Origin: Mactromeris polynyma
Lineage: Eukaryota; Mollusca; Bivalvia; Venerida; Mactridae
Direction: 5' to 3'
NCBI GenBank assembly: GCA_032209605.1
Contig: JASFXZ010000033.1
Span: forward strand, 4,643,001 to 4,707,000
Length of the DNA stretch: 64,000 nt
In this document: piece by piece, positions 48,924 through 61,600 of the stretch
Numbering within the stretch: position 1 is the stretch's first letter
How the letters are laid out: the number at the start of each line of letters is the position of its first letter
Made by a program: the position numbers and the translations under genes
The notes under the pieces: generated by a model
Databases searched by the model: none
The model's input: the letters and a program-made list of their open reading frames with translations, nothing else
What the model was told of the DNA's origin: nothing

Positions 48924-51900
48924 TTAATCCTCACAGAGAAATATAGACTGAGTTTCAGTAAAACTTGGATGCCACCATGGAAACACTCTGACCTCTAGGA
49001 TAGGGTCAAGTATAAGCTCACACATGCTCATTTGATTTTTAGTTGAGATCGTTTGAAAGTTCGAGTCTAATACAAGTTTAAGACGATGATATCTCATACT
49101 TCCGGAGCTTACGTTGAGATAAACGCCATTCAATACAAGTCCCATCACAACAGGAAGCTTAACAAATGTTTGACAGGTTACTTCTAAAACCGAGCAGCCA
49201 GCGTCCGGATTAAATTGTAAGTCCTGATGCCATTTTAAAAACCCATTGGAATTTAAACTATGCCGTTTATTACTGCTTAAGTCCACCGAATTGCCTTTTC
49301 TGAATTTAAAATAAAATTTCCACACATTTTTTACTTTATTATGCCAGCTAAGTAAACACTTCTGTCCAATTAAAATGTGGGGTTCATTTTCAAACGGTAC
49401 TGTAGTATGGGTGGTCTTGATGAACGGTGGATAAACATGATATAACATTTTGACGGTTTTCGCACGAAGTCCGTGAATACAGTCGAGCGATTCCGATCTC
49501 AATTCATCAGGAATGTTTCTGTCTGCATTGTAAAACCTACAAACATAAAGATTTAATAATCATCAAGTTTTCACAAAAGAAAGATATCTGGTCAGGATAA
49601 CCTCATATTAGTTGAATTCTGAAGTGAGAATGATAACTGTTTCGTGTTAGCTTATCACTTCCTAGTCATGGAAGCCTCATACATGTATTTATTAAGTAGC
49701 GTAAAACTGAAATAAAATTGACAACTACTTTGGTTTAGCTAATACAATTTCATGTTCATACAGTAAAACCTCACTTGAAAACCACCTCAAAAATAAGATC
49801 ACCTCTTAAGAAGACAATTTTCAAGTCCATTTTTACTGTTTTGCTCTTTATTCAACCTCAATATTGAGACTACCTCAATAAGAAGACCAGTTTTCAAGGA
49901 TCCCAAGGGTGGTCTAATTATTGAGATTTTACTGTATTTTTGCCACACATTAGAGTTAGGAGTTGAATAAAAGTGTACAGGTAAGACAAATATCTACAGT
50001 CATATCTTCAGGTAATGAAGCAATGTATTGTGGTATATATTGTGATACACTGCTGAAGTATGCAATATATTGGGGTACAGAATGTCTGTTCTAGGCTTAT
50101 TGTAACATCCCTAGAAACATTTCAATGATCATTGAGAATAGTAAAGATGTGTAGAGTGTACATATTAATTTTTGGAACTATTTGATAATAAAAATCCAGA
50201 GATTGGCACAAGTCTGTTGTAAGTTGTAACCGTCCTGATAATAGAGCCTTTACAATAGTTTTGCACCAGTTCCTAGAATTCTCAACCAGAATTATCAGTT
50301 CTATGTAAACAAATTAACAAGTGATAACATGGTAGCTGGTACAGCTATAAGTATCCCCCCCCCCTGTTTGTCATCATAATTTCTCCTTAATTGTTCTTTA
50401 TGGTCGACCAGGCCATTCCTTAAGCCACTCTTCCATGGCGTATTTACCCTTGTACCTCCTCAAATGCCTTATGTTTTATGGACTGTTGTTTTCCCGGAGG
50501 TCAGTGTGGGGAGGAATTGTCCTATGTATGTGGCGTTCCATGTAGCAACTTATTCTCTCTTGTTTGTTATTTTGGCATTGCTGAATGTAACCATATTACA
50601 CCTACCTGAGATATAACGTTTTCCAGAACAATACTGTCTGTATGACAGCTCTTGTGCCCCTACACAGCTGAGCAAACACACGGACAGTCTCTGGATAAAT
50701 ATAATGAGACAGCTGGAACCAGAGATCAACCGTATACACATCGCCGCTATCGTCACATAGCCCCTTCTGCTTCTCTTTCTTTCTACAGACTGGTTTCCTG
50801 GCTTGTTCTGTAGAAACAACACACAAAATAAGTGAAGTTATAGCAAAAATACTAATGCATCATCTATTGTCATCTTTACTTAAACCCACTAGCCAAAAGC
50901 CCAGGGTTAGTAACTAGGATCTTGGGCTAGCAGAAATTATTGAGCATTTGCCCAAACTGGCAAGTGTTTAAGTTAAATGTTTAGTGAATATACTTTCCTC
51001 AATAAATCCATCCATGATTTAAATCAATTGTACAGATACATATTATGACTTTCTGTTTTTTATGAATTAGTGTTATACATGTTTATACGATTGGGCTAGT
51101 AAGAATGATTTGGGGCTAGTAGTTTGGCTCTGCAACTTGCCCAAACAATCAAGTGATCTGAAAGGTAAGTCTGCATCAACATTAAAAAATATATATACAA
51201 GTCACAGAAACAACCAGGGTCATGCAGCGGGTATTCCAGCTTTAAGGAGAAAGAAGATCCTAGGTGCCCCTTTCAGCATCATCATAGAACCATCGACCTT
51301 CCACAAGCAAGCTGGATAGCTTCATCACATACAAATTCTACATCCAGTGGGATTTGAACATACAGCAGAGAAGGGCAATTCATTTGAAGTCAGTAACCAT
51401 AACCACATGGCCATAGAGGACCCTATACACAGGGGCTGCATTTGACCCTGGAGTTGACCCCTGGATTTCCAAATGCTATATTTTGTCCCTCAGGATTGTG
51501 GCTTAAGCTTCTTCTTTTTTTCAAAAATTATAGGTAATTTGAAATAAAATAGTAAAATCCGGTCAAAAGTTTTCAAAATGATCCTCGAGATTCAGCACCT
51601 AGCGGAACCCCTGATATGAATATATATGTTTCATCTAACACTGATCGCAACAGTATTTGAGTAATAATTTTTTTTTTTATACAGCAACCAGTTGACATAC
51701 TCCATACAGTAACAACTTGATAGTCTTCAAGCAACTGACACTGAAGTTCAAAATGAATTTGCTGTGTATCACAAAATCTTTTGGTCTCCAAGCAACAATC
51801 TTATAACCATGGATCCTGGTTGTTCAAATGCTGACCACCAGTTTATGCATTTTAGCACATGATCAAACCTGGCACGCCAAAAACATCAATGGTCTTACCA

Positions 51901-54900
51901 GTATCATCATCAGAGTCTTCTATCATATTCTCTGGTTTGTCAATAGTAATATCAAAGTCATCAAGGTCTTTTTCAAACCAGGACACTTCTTCTTGCACAG
52001 CCATATTGTCAGCTTCTGAAATCGAACAGTAATAATTCTTAAACAAAGATATGCATGTATATTGGTAATTATGTAATAATGTTAAATATAATAATAAATG
52101 TGGATTTGAAATACAGAGATACATCTTTGAGACTAGTGACGATATGTAGTAAACAATGTAATTGTAAGACAGTTATTGTTTGGTTAAGCTTACAAGCCTG
52201 AAATCACAGGGTAGGGTAGGCTCAGTTGTATAAATCATAATTATTAAGATTAAATATATATAAAAGTACATATAATTAGAGTATTTATAAGTGGAATACT
52301 GTGATAAACCATTGTCAGACCTTTTTTGTTAAGTTTCTTTGATACTTCACTTTTCTTCAGTCGCAATCCAGAAAAACGTCCAGGTGTAGTATCTGCATAG
52401 TCTTGAATAGTAAAATCTGAAAATTGCAAATATTTTGTCAGCACCAACCTAAGAGCATGATTAATCCCATTGTCATTTCATTCGAAATTTATGTCACATG
52501 TTTTCAAGGGTATTGTTTTTTTTTATTGAAACTTTGTTCTACTGATAATAGTGATTATACAATGAATACAGATTACTATTTGTCATAATTGTAATAAAAT
52601 AAAGTGAAAACTACCTAATTGACCATCATTTTTTGAATACAATGTTCCCACATCTACAACATCCCTTGTTCTTAACTGTCGGACTTGTCACTATGTAGTG
52701 GTTTCAAAGGCAACTGTGTATTTCAGTGTTTTCCCAATAGTTAATTGATATATGGTGTGAAAATGTATGGTGTTGATATGTTTAATTGATACAAACTGCT
52801 AATATCTATCCTGCTTATTGGGTGACTGACAACCAACAAGGGTGATTAACTTGATTAACAAATTCTGATTTTAAGTGGATAGTCTGAAACTATTAGTAAA
52901 GGCGGCTAGTTTTTTACAGCATCACCCTGAAATGGTATAATATGATAATTGCTTTTACTCTAGAAAACCTGCAAACAAAAATAAATTCTGTAGAATTCGA
53001 ATGTCTTAAAAATGCTAAGATGGATAAACCAAATCAACCTCATGACTTAAATTTTCATTAACGTTGTTTGGTAAAAAGGCACCAGAACAGCGTTCATTTA
53101 AGGCAGTATGGTTTCAGAATTTCTCGTGGCTTCAATATGATGAGGTATGATAAAGACTTGCCGGCTTATTGCTTGTTCACCGAGACTATTTGAACTATCA
53201 AACATAATTTGGTCATCAAGTAACACTGTGTTGATTCAATGTAGATGTATTCTGCTATTGCAGATAACTAGTATATTCATGAACTGCATCCTGTTTACCT
53301 GTTTGTAATTTCTTTACATTATTTTCCCCTAATTTTACAAAACTCAAGATGTCATAATTCAAGAATTTCATTCAACAGAATAAAGATCTCAAAGGTCAAG
53401 AGGCCTAGAAATAGCTCCATTTTCATCACTATTTAAAAAAAATCTCATAGTTAGGAGGGGATACCCCGCCCATACCCTCCCCATCTCCGCCCCAATGTTC
53501 AAGACCGCGTGACGCACCTGGTCACATACCAACTTTTTTTCAACTAACTCAGCATACTGTTCGCATCGCTAACAAGTGTATTGACCGCCTCGTTTTTATT
53601 CTTGTTCCCTGCCTCAATATCGTAATAGTATTTACTTATTTGCGGCTCACGTTTCGTAACATTTTGCAATTTGGTTCCCTGTGTGCAGTCTATGTTATAC
53701 GGTGGGCCAGGGATACAAAACATAACTTCAGCGACTGTTAGCCGTACTAATTCGCTTGCTACCTCGGAGTTGCGTTAGCGAGTGGGGGCTGCGGGACAAC
53801 TCGACCCCTGAACAATTCGATCCCCTACCAAATCGGCCCCTAAGTCAATTCGACCCACGTCAACTCGACCCCTAAGTCAACTCGACCCCTAATTTTGCTA
53901 AGTCAATTCGACCCCTCTGTATTGTTATCGGGTGTAGTGTAAAATATTATCTACTCAAAATAAGTTATAATTATTATTTTTTTGCAGTAATGTTTTAATG
54001 GATAAATGTAACACATGTAATTGCCGTTGTCTGACCCGATTGGGTTTATGTTTGGTTGGTTTATCCATTGTTCTTCATTCGAGGTGTTAATTTCTTCTTT
54101 TATATAAGTCATTTAGTGTGTGTGTGTAATTGTCGAAACATTTTAAGACTGAATCTCAGAGTTATGCTTTGAAATTTAAAACATCATAATTGGCAATTTA
54201 CATAAAAAATGCCATCATTAAGGCAAACTGTCGCTAACATCAAAAGCCCGTGTCTTTTGATTGCTGGATAAAGTTTTAACGCGTCATAATTTGCCAAATA
54301 TTTTACAGAACAATCAATTTCTTGATTTCATTAAGTGGGCCAGTTAATTGATAATTAACGTGTTTGAAGCAAACATTCTCATTACTTATATTTTTATGCA
54401 TGCCGTACAATAGAGATGAAATAATGAGTATATAACACCTGCAATACAAAGGAATTGGTAGATTCAAATAGTTTATCAATGTACATTTAAAAGTCTAAAT
54501 TTGTACAGTTATTACTTTAATTTATTTAATTTAAAACACCAAAATGCCTTAAGAATACACAAACACAAAAACTAACAGTTTTAATACTTTTATTTCGATT
54601 TTATATTACAACATAAGTCATATTCGGCGTTTATAAATCATTATTTTTTATTAAAATTTCATAATTGACGTACAATAATTAAAATATTTCCATATCATCT
54701 GAGGGGTCGAATTGACATGCCGAATAATCGGAAAGTAGGGGTCGAATTGTACAGGGGTCGAATTGACTTTGTTTATTTTCGGGGGTCGAATTGGTCAGGG
54801 GTCGAGTCATCTTGATACCGCGAGTGGGCTAGTCCAAAATATCAGATGTTTACATACCCATTTAACCATTAACATTCATTATTTTGTTATTTTACTTTCA

Positions 54901-55292
54901 CTTTGTATGTACATACCCGGAAAATGTCAAAATGTGAAATAAGGTATTGTAGGGTCTTATTTATAGGACCAGCGAGTGGGCGTACTGTGCGCTTACTCTT
55001 TGGCAAACAGTGCGTTTAGTAGCAAAACGGTGCACAGTTTCGTAACGTTAGTTACTGTTAGCCTTTACTGAACGCAGGGCAGTGCGTTTTGTCGGGACCC
55101 TGCAGTGTGACTATGAACCAATGGTTGATATTAGGAATAGGATAGCTCAGTCACAGGCCGAGCATTCCGAGGCCCCAAATATTCCATTATTATGATTCTA
55201 ATATCTATACAGTTTCACAAAATGATAGCGAAATATATAAAAAAAACATATTCACCTTTACGTAGGCATTTGTGCTTTCCATTTTTAGACAT
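48924..55292 (-). CDS. TMEM183: TMEM183 homologue (F-box-like, membrane-anchored)
   Basis: Five coding exons on the minus strand: 55256-55292, 52321-52416, 51899-52015, 50606-50807 and 48924-49536 (stop TAA). All introns are GT-AG and phases agree, giving 354 residues (human TMEM183A is about 376). Exon 1 encodes a short basic start (MSKNGKHKCLRK). Exon 2 gives TIQDYADTTPG, like the vertebrate VADYANSDP block. Exon 3 is acidic. Exon 4 holds the F-box-like part (VDLWFQLSHYIYPE, then FWKTLYL). Exon 5 holds LYHVYPPF, KCLLSWHNKV, a hydrophobic stretch around LPVVMGLVLNGVYLNV and the C-terminal FPWWHPSF block. The role of the family is poorly known; F-box-like domains usually bind SKP1-type ubiquitin ligase adaptors. 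It is divergent from NCKAP1 and shares its promoter region. Confidence 0.93.
49761..49934. mobile_element. Mariner-like MITE in TMEM183 intron 4
   Basis: Ends CAGTAAAACCTC and GAGATTTTACTG are inverted and flanked by TA on both sides (49759-49760, 49935-49936). The interior has ACCTCTTAAGAAGACAATTT, CAAGTCCATTTTTACTG and TTTTCAAGGATCCCAAGG. Same family as the copies at 14552, 29752 and 44766. Confidence 0.8.
50880..51165. repeat. Two GGGCTAG...TTGCCC-type repeat copies in TMEM183 intron 3
   Basis: GGGCTAGCAGAAATTATTGA followed by GCATTTGCCCAAACTGGCAAGTG (about 50925) recurs as GGGCTAGTAGTTTGGCTCTGC plus AACTTGCCCAAACAATCAAGTG (about 51113). Words resemble the foldback element at 55879-56007. 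Confidence 0.4.
51203..51425 (-). mobile_element. tRNA-derived SINE in TMEM183 intron 3
   Basis: On the minus strand a degenerate A box (TGGCCATGTGGTTATGGTTA) is followed by a B box (ATGTTCAAATCCC), then AAAGGGGCACCTAGGATCTT, CTTTAAAGCTGG and GTCATGACC-like words. The order fits the tail I know from mollusc SINEs (GGGGCACCTGGGTCTTCC, AAAGCTGG). It lies in the same orientation as the gene. Confidence 0.7.
51430..51613 (-). mobile_element. CAGGGGTTCCGCTAGG-type MITE in TMEM183 intron 3
   Basis: On the minus strand it starts CAGGGGTTCCGCTAGGTGCT and ends TCAAATGCAGCCCCTG, so the tips CAGGGG/CCCCTG are inverted. It matches 63550-63742 in order and content. It abuts the SINE at 51203-51425. Confidence 0.75.
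53544..53723 (-). other. Unassigned 59-codon open frame in TMEM183 intron 1
   Basis: Starts ATG at 53723 and ends TAG at 53544. The peptide is polar and looks coding-like (REPQISKYYYDIEAG, then EAVNTLVSDANSM), with no low complexity. I do not recognise it. It could be an alternative exon, a processed gene fragment or chance. Confidence 0.3.
53787..54819. mobile_element. ~1.03-kb inverted-repeat transposon with 9-bp target duplication
   Basis: The left end carries ACTCGACCCCTGAACAATTCG and further GTCAATTCGACCC words. The right end carries their reverse complements (CGAATTGGTCAGGGGTCGAGT, GGGGTCGAATTGAC). The element is flanked by the 9-bp direct repeat GCGAGTGGG (53778-53786 and 54820-54828). 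Several subterminal AATTCGACCCCT copies, a 9-bp duplication and no long ORF fit a non-autonomous MULE-type element. It sits in TMEM183 intron 1. Confidence 0.8.
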
Positions 55293-55698
55293 TCGTTAAT
55301 TAAAAAGAGTTTGTTTCGAAATGAACGTCTGTGCTGGTGCAACTTTGTAAGGGGAGGTCACTACGAATTGGTCGGTAAAAATATTTACGAACTATGAAAG
55401 TGTCGTCGTTATCATCACAGAGTTCGCCTGTAAAAAGTTGTCATACGCTTTTAATTGATTTCTTCATTTCAAACTACATAGGGGTTAGATAAATCAAATT
55501 GCTGTATTATTTTTTGTAAAAATGGTTAGTAAAATATAAGTTTAAACTGTAATACACAATACATTTTATTTGTAGACTACAACGACATTTTGCTTGAAGT
55601 TTAGTCATTGCCTTACATTGCGGAAGTAACTCTTCAATAAAAATGGCAAATTAATTTCCAATTATTTTTCATTTTTTGTCGCATCTAAGGTCTGAATC
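55293..55698. promoter_or_regulatory. Bidirectional promoter region, TMEM183/NCKAP1
   Basis: The two start codons face away from each other with 406 bp between. Visible motifs: GACCAAT on the minus strand at 55367-55373 (CCAAT box, 75 bases before the TMEM183 ATG) and GCGGAAGT at 55620-55627 (ETS-type, ~70 bases before the NCKAP1 ATG). There is no TATA box in a clear position. Part of this region is presumably 5' UTR. Confidence 0.6.
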
Positions 55699-58600
55699 AT
55701 GTCTCGGGCTATGATTCCAAGCCAACAGAAGTTGGCGGAAAAGCTGACGATCCTAAATGAAAGGGGACAAGGAATGCTAACCCGGATTTACAACATAAAA
55801 AAGGTTGTTATTGTTATGATGACATCTTCCTGTTTTGCTAACTTTTATTTTGACATAAAGCCTCACTTTTGCTGAAATGCAGGGCTCAAGAAATTTGAAC
55901 CTTTAAAATCAGACTTGTGCGGAACTAACTTCAAGTTAACTGTTGGTAGCCCGATTCAGCATAAGACTAATCTGCGACATCGGGCTAGTGAATTTCTAGA
56001 GCTCTGCATAAATGTGATAATTTGTCAATGTATGTTTCCTTTACATGTGCACAGGAGCACACTCAGTGTTTTTTCCCACCCTTTTGTGAATGGGGCTGGG
56101 GACCCGTCGAATTGTGCAAAATAGTGAATATCACAGTTTGCTTAAAAGATTTCTGAAGTCTTAATACATTTTTAAATCACTATAGGATTGTGGGTGAATT
56201 ATTTTTTGTTATTGTTTCACCGATATCAGCCAGTTTCTAATCCATGGTTTATATGTCTGTGATTGTCGAGATCTTTTGCATTAAGGTTTAGTTAAGGTAT
56301 ATTTATGTGGCAAAATATCAATTCAATGTTCCCAGTTACGGACAAGACCAATGCAATGTAATTCTATATGTTCATTGAATTATTTCTTAAGATAAAAATG
56401 TTAGTTTTCATGTTTAGCAGTTTGTTTTTTCGTGCAGGACTGGACAACCGTATGTACTTGTGTAGTTGTTTTATTTGACATGCTCTTACAGCGGGGGTGG
56501 TGTTAGTATTAGGTGTTTGAAGGTTGAATATTAATTAACACAGTAGTATGATATATGTTGGTGTTTACATGACTAGTAAGTTGTACGATCATAATGTAGG
56601 AAGGGCCTGATGCATGGGAAAGTGTTATATTACAGAATGAAGCTATGGAAGGTACAATTATGTTATATCAATCACTAATTGAGCGCCGCTGTACGATTTC
56701 CAATCTCTTCTATAAGTGACGTCATTTCCAGAAAATGTCACGTGACATCACCATGTACTGACAGTAAGCAGTATTTGCCCCATATGGCATTATGAAAACA
56801 AAGTGACCATATGGAGTAAATATTGTCTCAATCATGCTTGCAAATAGTGACATCACATGTTGCCTTTTCTGGAAAAGACGTCACTTACAGTTCTAAGAGG
56901 TTGTAAATCCCACACCAGTGCTCAATTATTCTTTGTTGATTCATATATTGGTCCTTTCAAATTATGTGATATTAAATGACTAAATGACTGACTAAATTAG
57001 CATGTCCAATGTAAGAACATATACAATGAAGCAGTATCATTTCAATTGAGTTAGAAAGAAAGTACAAATATATTTATTTACTCTAAGGCAATCTCTTCTC
57101 TATTTGGATATACACGTATCTGTAATATTTGCTGTATTTCTTTGTCATCCATTCAGCATAACTATTAAATTCAAAAGTAGTTACAGTTGTTTTTGGTAAG
57201 ACCTCAACATAATGGTTCAGTTATTGACATCGGTAATTGTGTCTTGCTTAATTAGTTATTGGTTATTATGAAATTGGTTTGGTAGAAAATGGCATGTTAC
57301 AATGTACAGTAAGCATGATTACTTATAGAATAATGAAGTATTTGTAAACCTTTCATATTTATATATAAAAAGATTGTAATTAATCTAATCATATAATACA
57401 TGCATGTCCAGCCCTTTTTATGGCAAATTTGGGGCTGATATTAAGCTCCATTCCACAAAGAAACAAGTATATATTTTCCCCTACTTAGAAAGAAAATTTC
57501 CTTCAGTAAAATTATTTAAAATTTTAGCCTTATAATTAAATACCCAAATTTGGAGATTCATGATGCAAATTTCCCCTATCAAAAGCGGTCAAAAGGACCC
57601 GTCATACTTCCCCAAAAACTGACAAAAATGACATTTTAATTCTTAAAGGCAATTAAAATACTAGTTGATATAATGGATATTTATGGTTCATAGCAATTAG
57701 CATTGTCTGTTTAGCTAATACATTTGTGAGCTCAGGTGCCAATCTAGCTCTTAGTCTTCAGTTGGAGACCCCGGGTGAGATGTAATTGGTGTATGGTTAT
57801 ACTCAGTGTGAATACTCTATAAGTGGATAACAATGCCTGGCGAAAAATTTGCGTGTGGAAATGTTTGCGATTCGACGAAATCGGTTTGTTTAAAATATCT
57901 ACACATCGTAAATTTATCAATTTCTTAATTTTATTTAATTCTCCAAAAGTATTTTCGGCCACGCAGTGCTTTAGATATGACTCCATGGAATACTGGACTC
58001 CAAGTAGTGGCTACACAGTGCAAAGTAAAAATATACTTACATGGAAGTTGAAATTTACACTGTGGAAATTGTTGGCGAATTTTATGCATTCGCGAAATTC
58101 GCAAAATTTACCTTTCGCAAACTTGACCACACTTGACACATTTGTACATACAATGTTATTCGAGACTCCCACCTTTAAACGTCAAGGGAAAGTTAACAGT
58201 TGTATTGTAGGAGTAGGTTAGTACTGGTTGGTATTGTAGGAGTAGGTTAGTACTGGTTGGTATTGTAGGAGTAGGTTAGTACTGGTTGGTATTGTAGGAG
58301 TAGGTTAGTACTGGTTGGTATTGTTGGAGTAGGTTAGTACTGGTTGGTATTGTAAGAGTAGGTTAGTACTGGTTGGTATTGTAGGAGTAGGTTAGTACTG
58401 TTTGGTATTGTAGAAGTAGGTTAGTACTGGTTGGTATTGTAGGAGTAGGTTAGTACTGGTTGGTATTGTTGGAGTAGGTTAGTACTGGTTGGTATTGTTG
58501 GAGTATGTTAGTACTGTTTGGTATTGTAGAAGTAGGTTAGTACTGGTTGGTATTGTAGGAGTAGGTTAGTACTGGTTGGTATTGTAGGAGTAGGTTAGTA

Positions 58601-61600
58601 CTGGTTGGTATTGTATGAGTAGGTTAGTACTGGTTGGTATTGTAAGAGTAGGTTTGTACTGGTTGGTATTGTAGGCGTAGGTTAGTACTGGTTGGTATTG
58701 TAAGAGTAGGTTAGTACTGGTTGGTATTGTAGGAGTAGGTTAGTACTGGTTGGTATTGTTGGAGTAGGTTAGTACTGGTTGGTATTGTTGGAGTAGGTTA
58801 GTACTGTTTGGTATTGTAGAAGTAGGTTAGTACTGGTTGGTATTGTAGAAGTAGGTTAGTACTGGTTGGTATTGTAGAAGTAGGTTAGTACTGGTTGGTA
58901 TTGCAGGAGTAGGTTAGTACTGGTTGGTATTGTTGGAGTAGGTTAGTACTGGTTGGTATTGTAAGAGTATGTTAGTACTGGTTGGTATTGTTGGAGTAGG
59001 TTAGTACTGGTTGGTATTGTTGGAGTAGGTTAGTACTGGTTGGTATTGTTGGAGTAGGTTAGTACTGGTTGGTATTGTTGGAGTAGGTTAGTACTGGTTG
59101 GTATTGTTGGAGTAGGTTAGTACTGGTTGGTATTGTAAGAGTATGTTAGTACTGGTTGATATTGTAAGAGTATGTTAGTACTGGTTGGTATTGTAGGAGT
59201 ATGTTAGTACTGGTTGGTATTGTTGGATTATGTTAGTACTGGTTGGTATTGTTGGAGTAGGTTAGTACTGGTTGGTATTGTTGGAGTAGGTTAGTACTGG
59301 TTGGTATTGTTGGAGTAGGTTAGTACTGGTTGGTATTGTTGGAGTATGTTAGTACTGGTTGGTATTGTAAGAGTATGTTAGTACTGGTTGATATTGTAAG
59401 AGTATGTTAGTACTGGTTGGTATTGTAGGAGTATGTTAGTACTGGTTGGTATTGTTGGATTATGTTAGTACTGGTTGGTATTGTAGGAGTAGGTTAGTAC
59501 TGGTTGGTATTGTTGGAGTATGTTAGTACTGGTTGGTATTGTAGAAGTAGGTTAGTACTGGTTGGTATTGTAGGAGTAGGTTAGTACTGGTTGGTATTGT
59601 TGGAGTAGGTTAGTACTGGTTGGTATTGTAGGAGTAGGTTAGTACTGGTTGGTATTGTTGGAGTATGTTAGTACTGGTTGGTATTGTAGGAGTAGGTTAG
59701 TACTGGTTGGTATTGTTGGAGTATGTTAGTACTGGTTGGTATTGTAGGAGTATGTTAGTACTGGTTGGTATTGTTGGAGTATGTTAGTACTGGTTGGTAT
59801 TGTAGGAGTATGTTAGTACTGGTTGGTATTGTAGAAGTAGGTTAGTACTGGTTGGTATTGTTGGAGTAGGTTAGTACTGGTTGGTTTTGTAGGCGTAGGT
59901 CAGATCAACGTTGTATTGTAGAGAAATGGTGAAATAATGTAAATCTATTGATAAATTGTTTTATATAATTATAATGATGATATATATTACACAATGTTAC
60001 CTTTTTGTTTTTCTATGGTGCTTGGCATACTTTGGCTTAGCAGCTTTTCTGTGACATGCATACAATTAGTGTTATATTTAGCTTTTTTCCACGTTTTAGT
60101 GACTATAGCAATTTATTGAACTTTCTCCTTTATCTTAATATGTCATAATTAATGAGTAATTAACTTTCTTTCAGTTATTTTTCTGATTCAAGATATTTAC
60201 ATGTAGATACTAATACATGTCTCTTATTTTTGCTGTTAATAAAGATGTGTGTAAGTACTAAATATGAGTGTTGTAATATTTTTTTCTCAGTTTCGGGAAT
60301 ATTGTTGGATGTTTTACTGTCTTCACATTTTTTCTTCAAAGTTCATGTCTTCCTGTTTTACAAATCTCGTAGGAAGTCTTTAGGTGTAATTTTAATTTTT
60401 CAGAATGCGTGTTATGTTGTACGTGTATTGATTAACTGTGCACTCATAAGCTTATAAATCTCTTCCTGTTTCTCACTGTAGTTTATTAGTCAAACCGAGG
60501 GCTCAGTGCAAGACAGTGCAAGACTGTGATAACTCCTACATATAGATACATAAGAGTTACGATAGTTTGCACTGAACCCTCGAAACGATTCTGTTGCCTT
60601 GTTTAGAATATGTTTATCGTTTTGCTTATATGCTTGATTATCCTTAGTTCTTATTGTATTGCTTTTGATTACGATGTATAAGTAACTTTGTGCTGTGTTC
60701 AGACATAAAAACATTCCCTCGGTGTTATGTAACAGAACAGTCGATGTTAAGTTTATAAATACAGGCATTACGATATTTTTTGACATACAGACAAATACAT
60801 TGGTTGTGTTCATATTTTAGCTTAGAAATTCTACTTCAGTGATCAAATCCTTCCCTTTTTGGTTCCTTAAACACGGTAAGAAGTTCCCTGGGTTATGAAA
60901 TGCAATAGAACAGGCAGTACCTTAATTAAATGGGGATAATCAAACCACTTATGGATGAATTTTATTTGAAGCATTGTGTGGATTAAACTAGGGAATTTTA
61001 TCCAGAAACGAGGAAAAATCAGAGAAACCAAGAAAATTTCTTAAAAAAATAAAGATAATTTTCTCCTGCGCATCTTTATTATTAGGTTATGGGGCCAGTT
61101 TTGTAATTTTGATCAGTCAGTCAGTTCTTCTTGATGGTTAAATTTAGCAACAACAATGCTACCATTGCCTGTCATCGCTTATGTTCGCTCACTGCCAGAA
61201 ATATAATCCTTGTTGCTTATGTGTTATTAATCGCTTGTATTGTATTTGTCTTGTACAGTTCAAAATTTCTCTCATAATCCTTTATTCCTTTGATTTCTAT
61301 TTATGTGTTTTATACTTATCTACAGTCTGATATATGTGTATGTACCACTTGGCATCTTAGCTTTGTTATTCTTCTTATCTTTATTTCTTTTTTGTTGGTA
61401 ATGGGTTTATCATTTATGATTATATGTTTATCTAACTTATCTGATTTGTGTGTTTATCAATCACGACTACCTGTTTATTTTATTAGTGTTTTTTTGTTTA
61501 TCATGATTTCAGTATGTTTATCAAACATTAATAATTTGGTTTATCACTACTATACAATGTAGTATGTTTATCTTATTTATGTTCTGTGGTTTATCACTAC

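Noticed and set aside
57823..58221. 132-codon open frame in NCKAP1 intron 1
   Set aside because: It ends inside the minisatellite, lies on the sense strand of a large intron, and its sequence shows GCGAATTT/CGAAATTC repeat words rather than a domain.
60490..60813. 107-codon minus-strand frame
   Set aside because: It runs through the hairpin at 60496-60584, and no domain or splice pattern is seen.
61290..61562. 90-codon hydrophobic frame
   Set aside because: It is explained by T-rich degenerate TATGTTTATC repeats.
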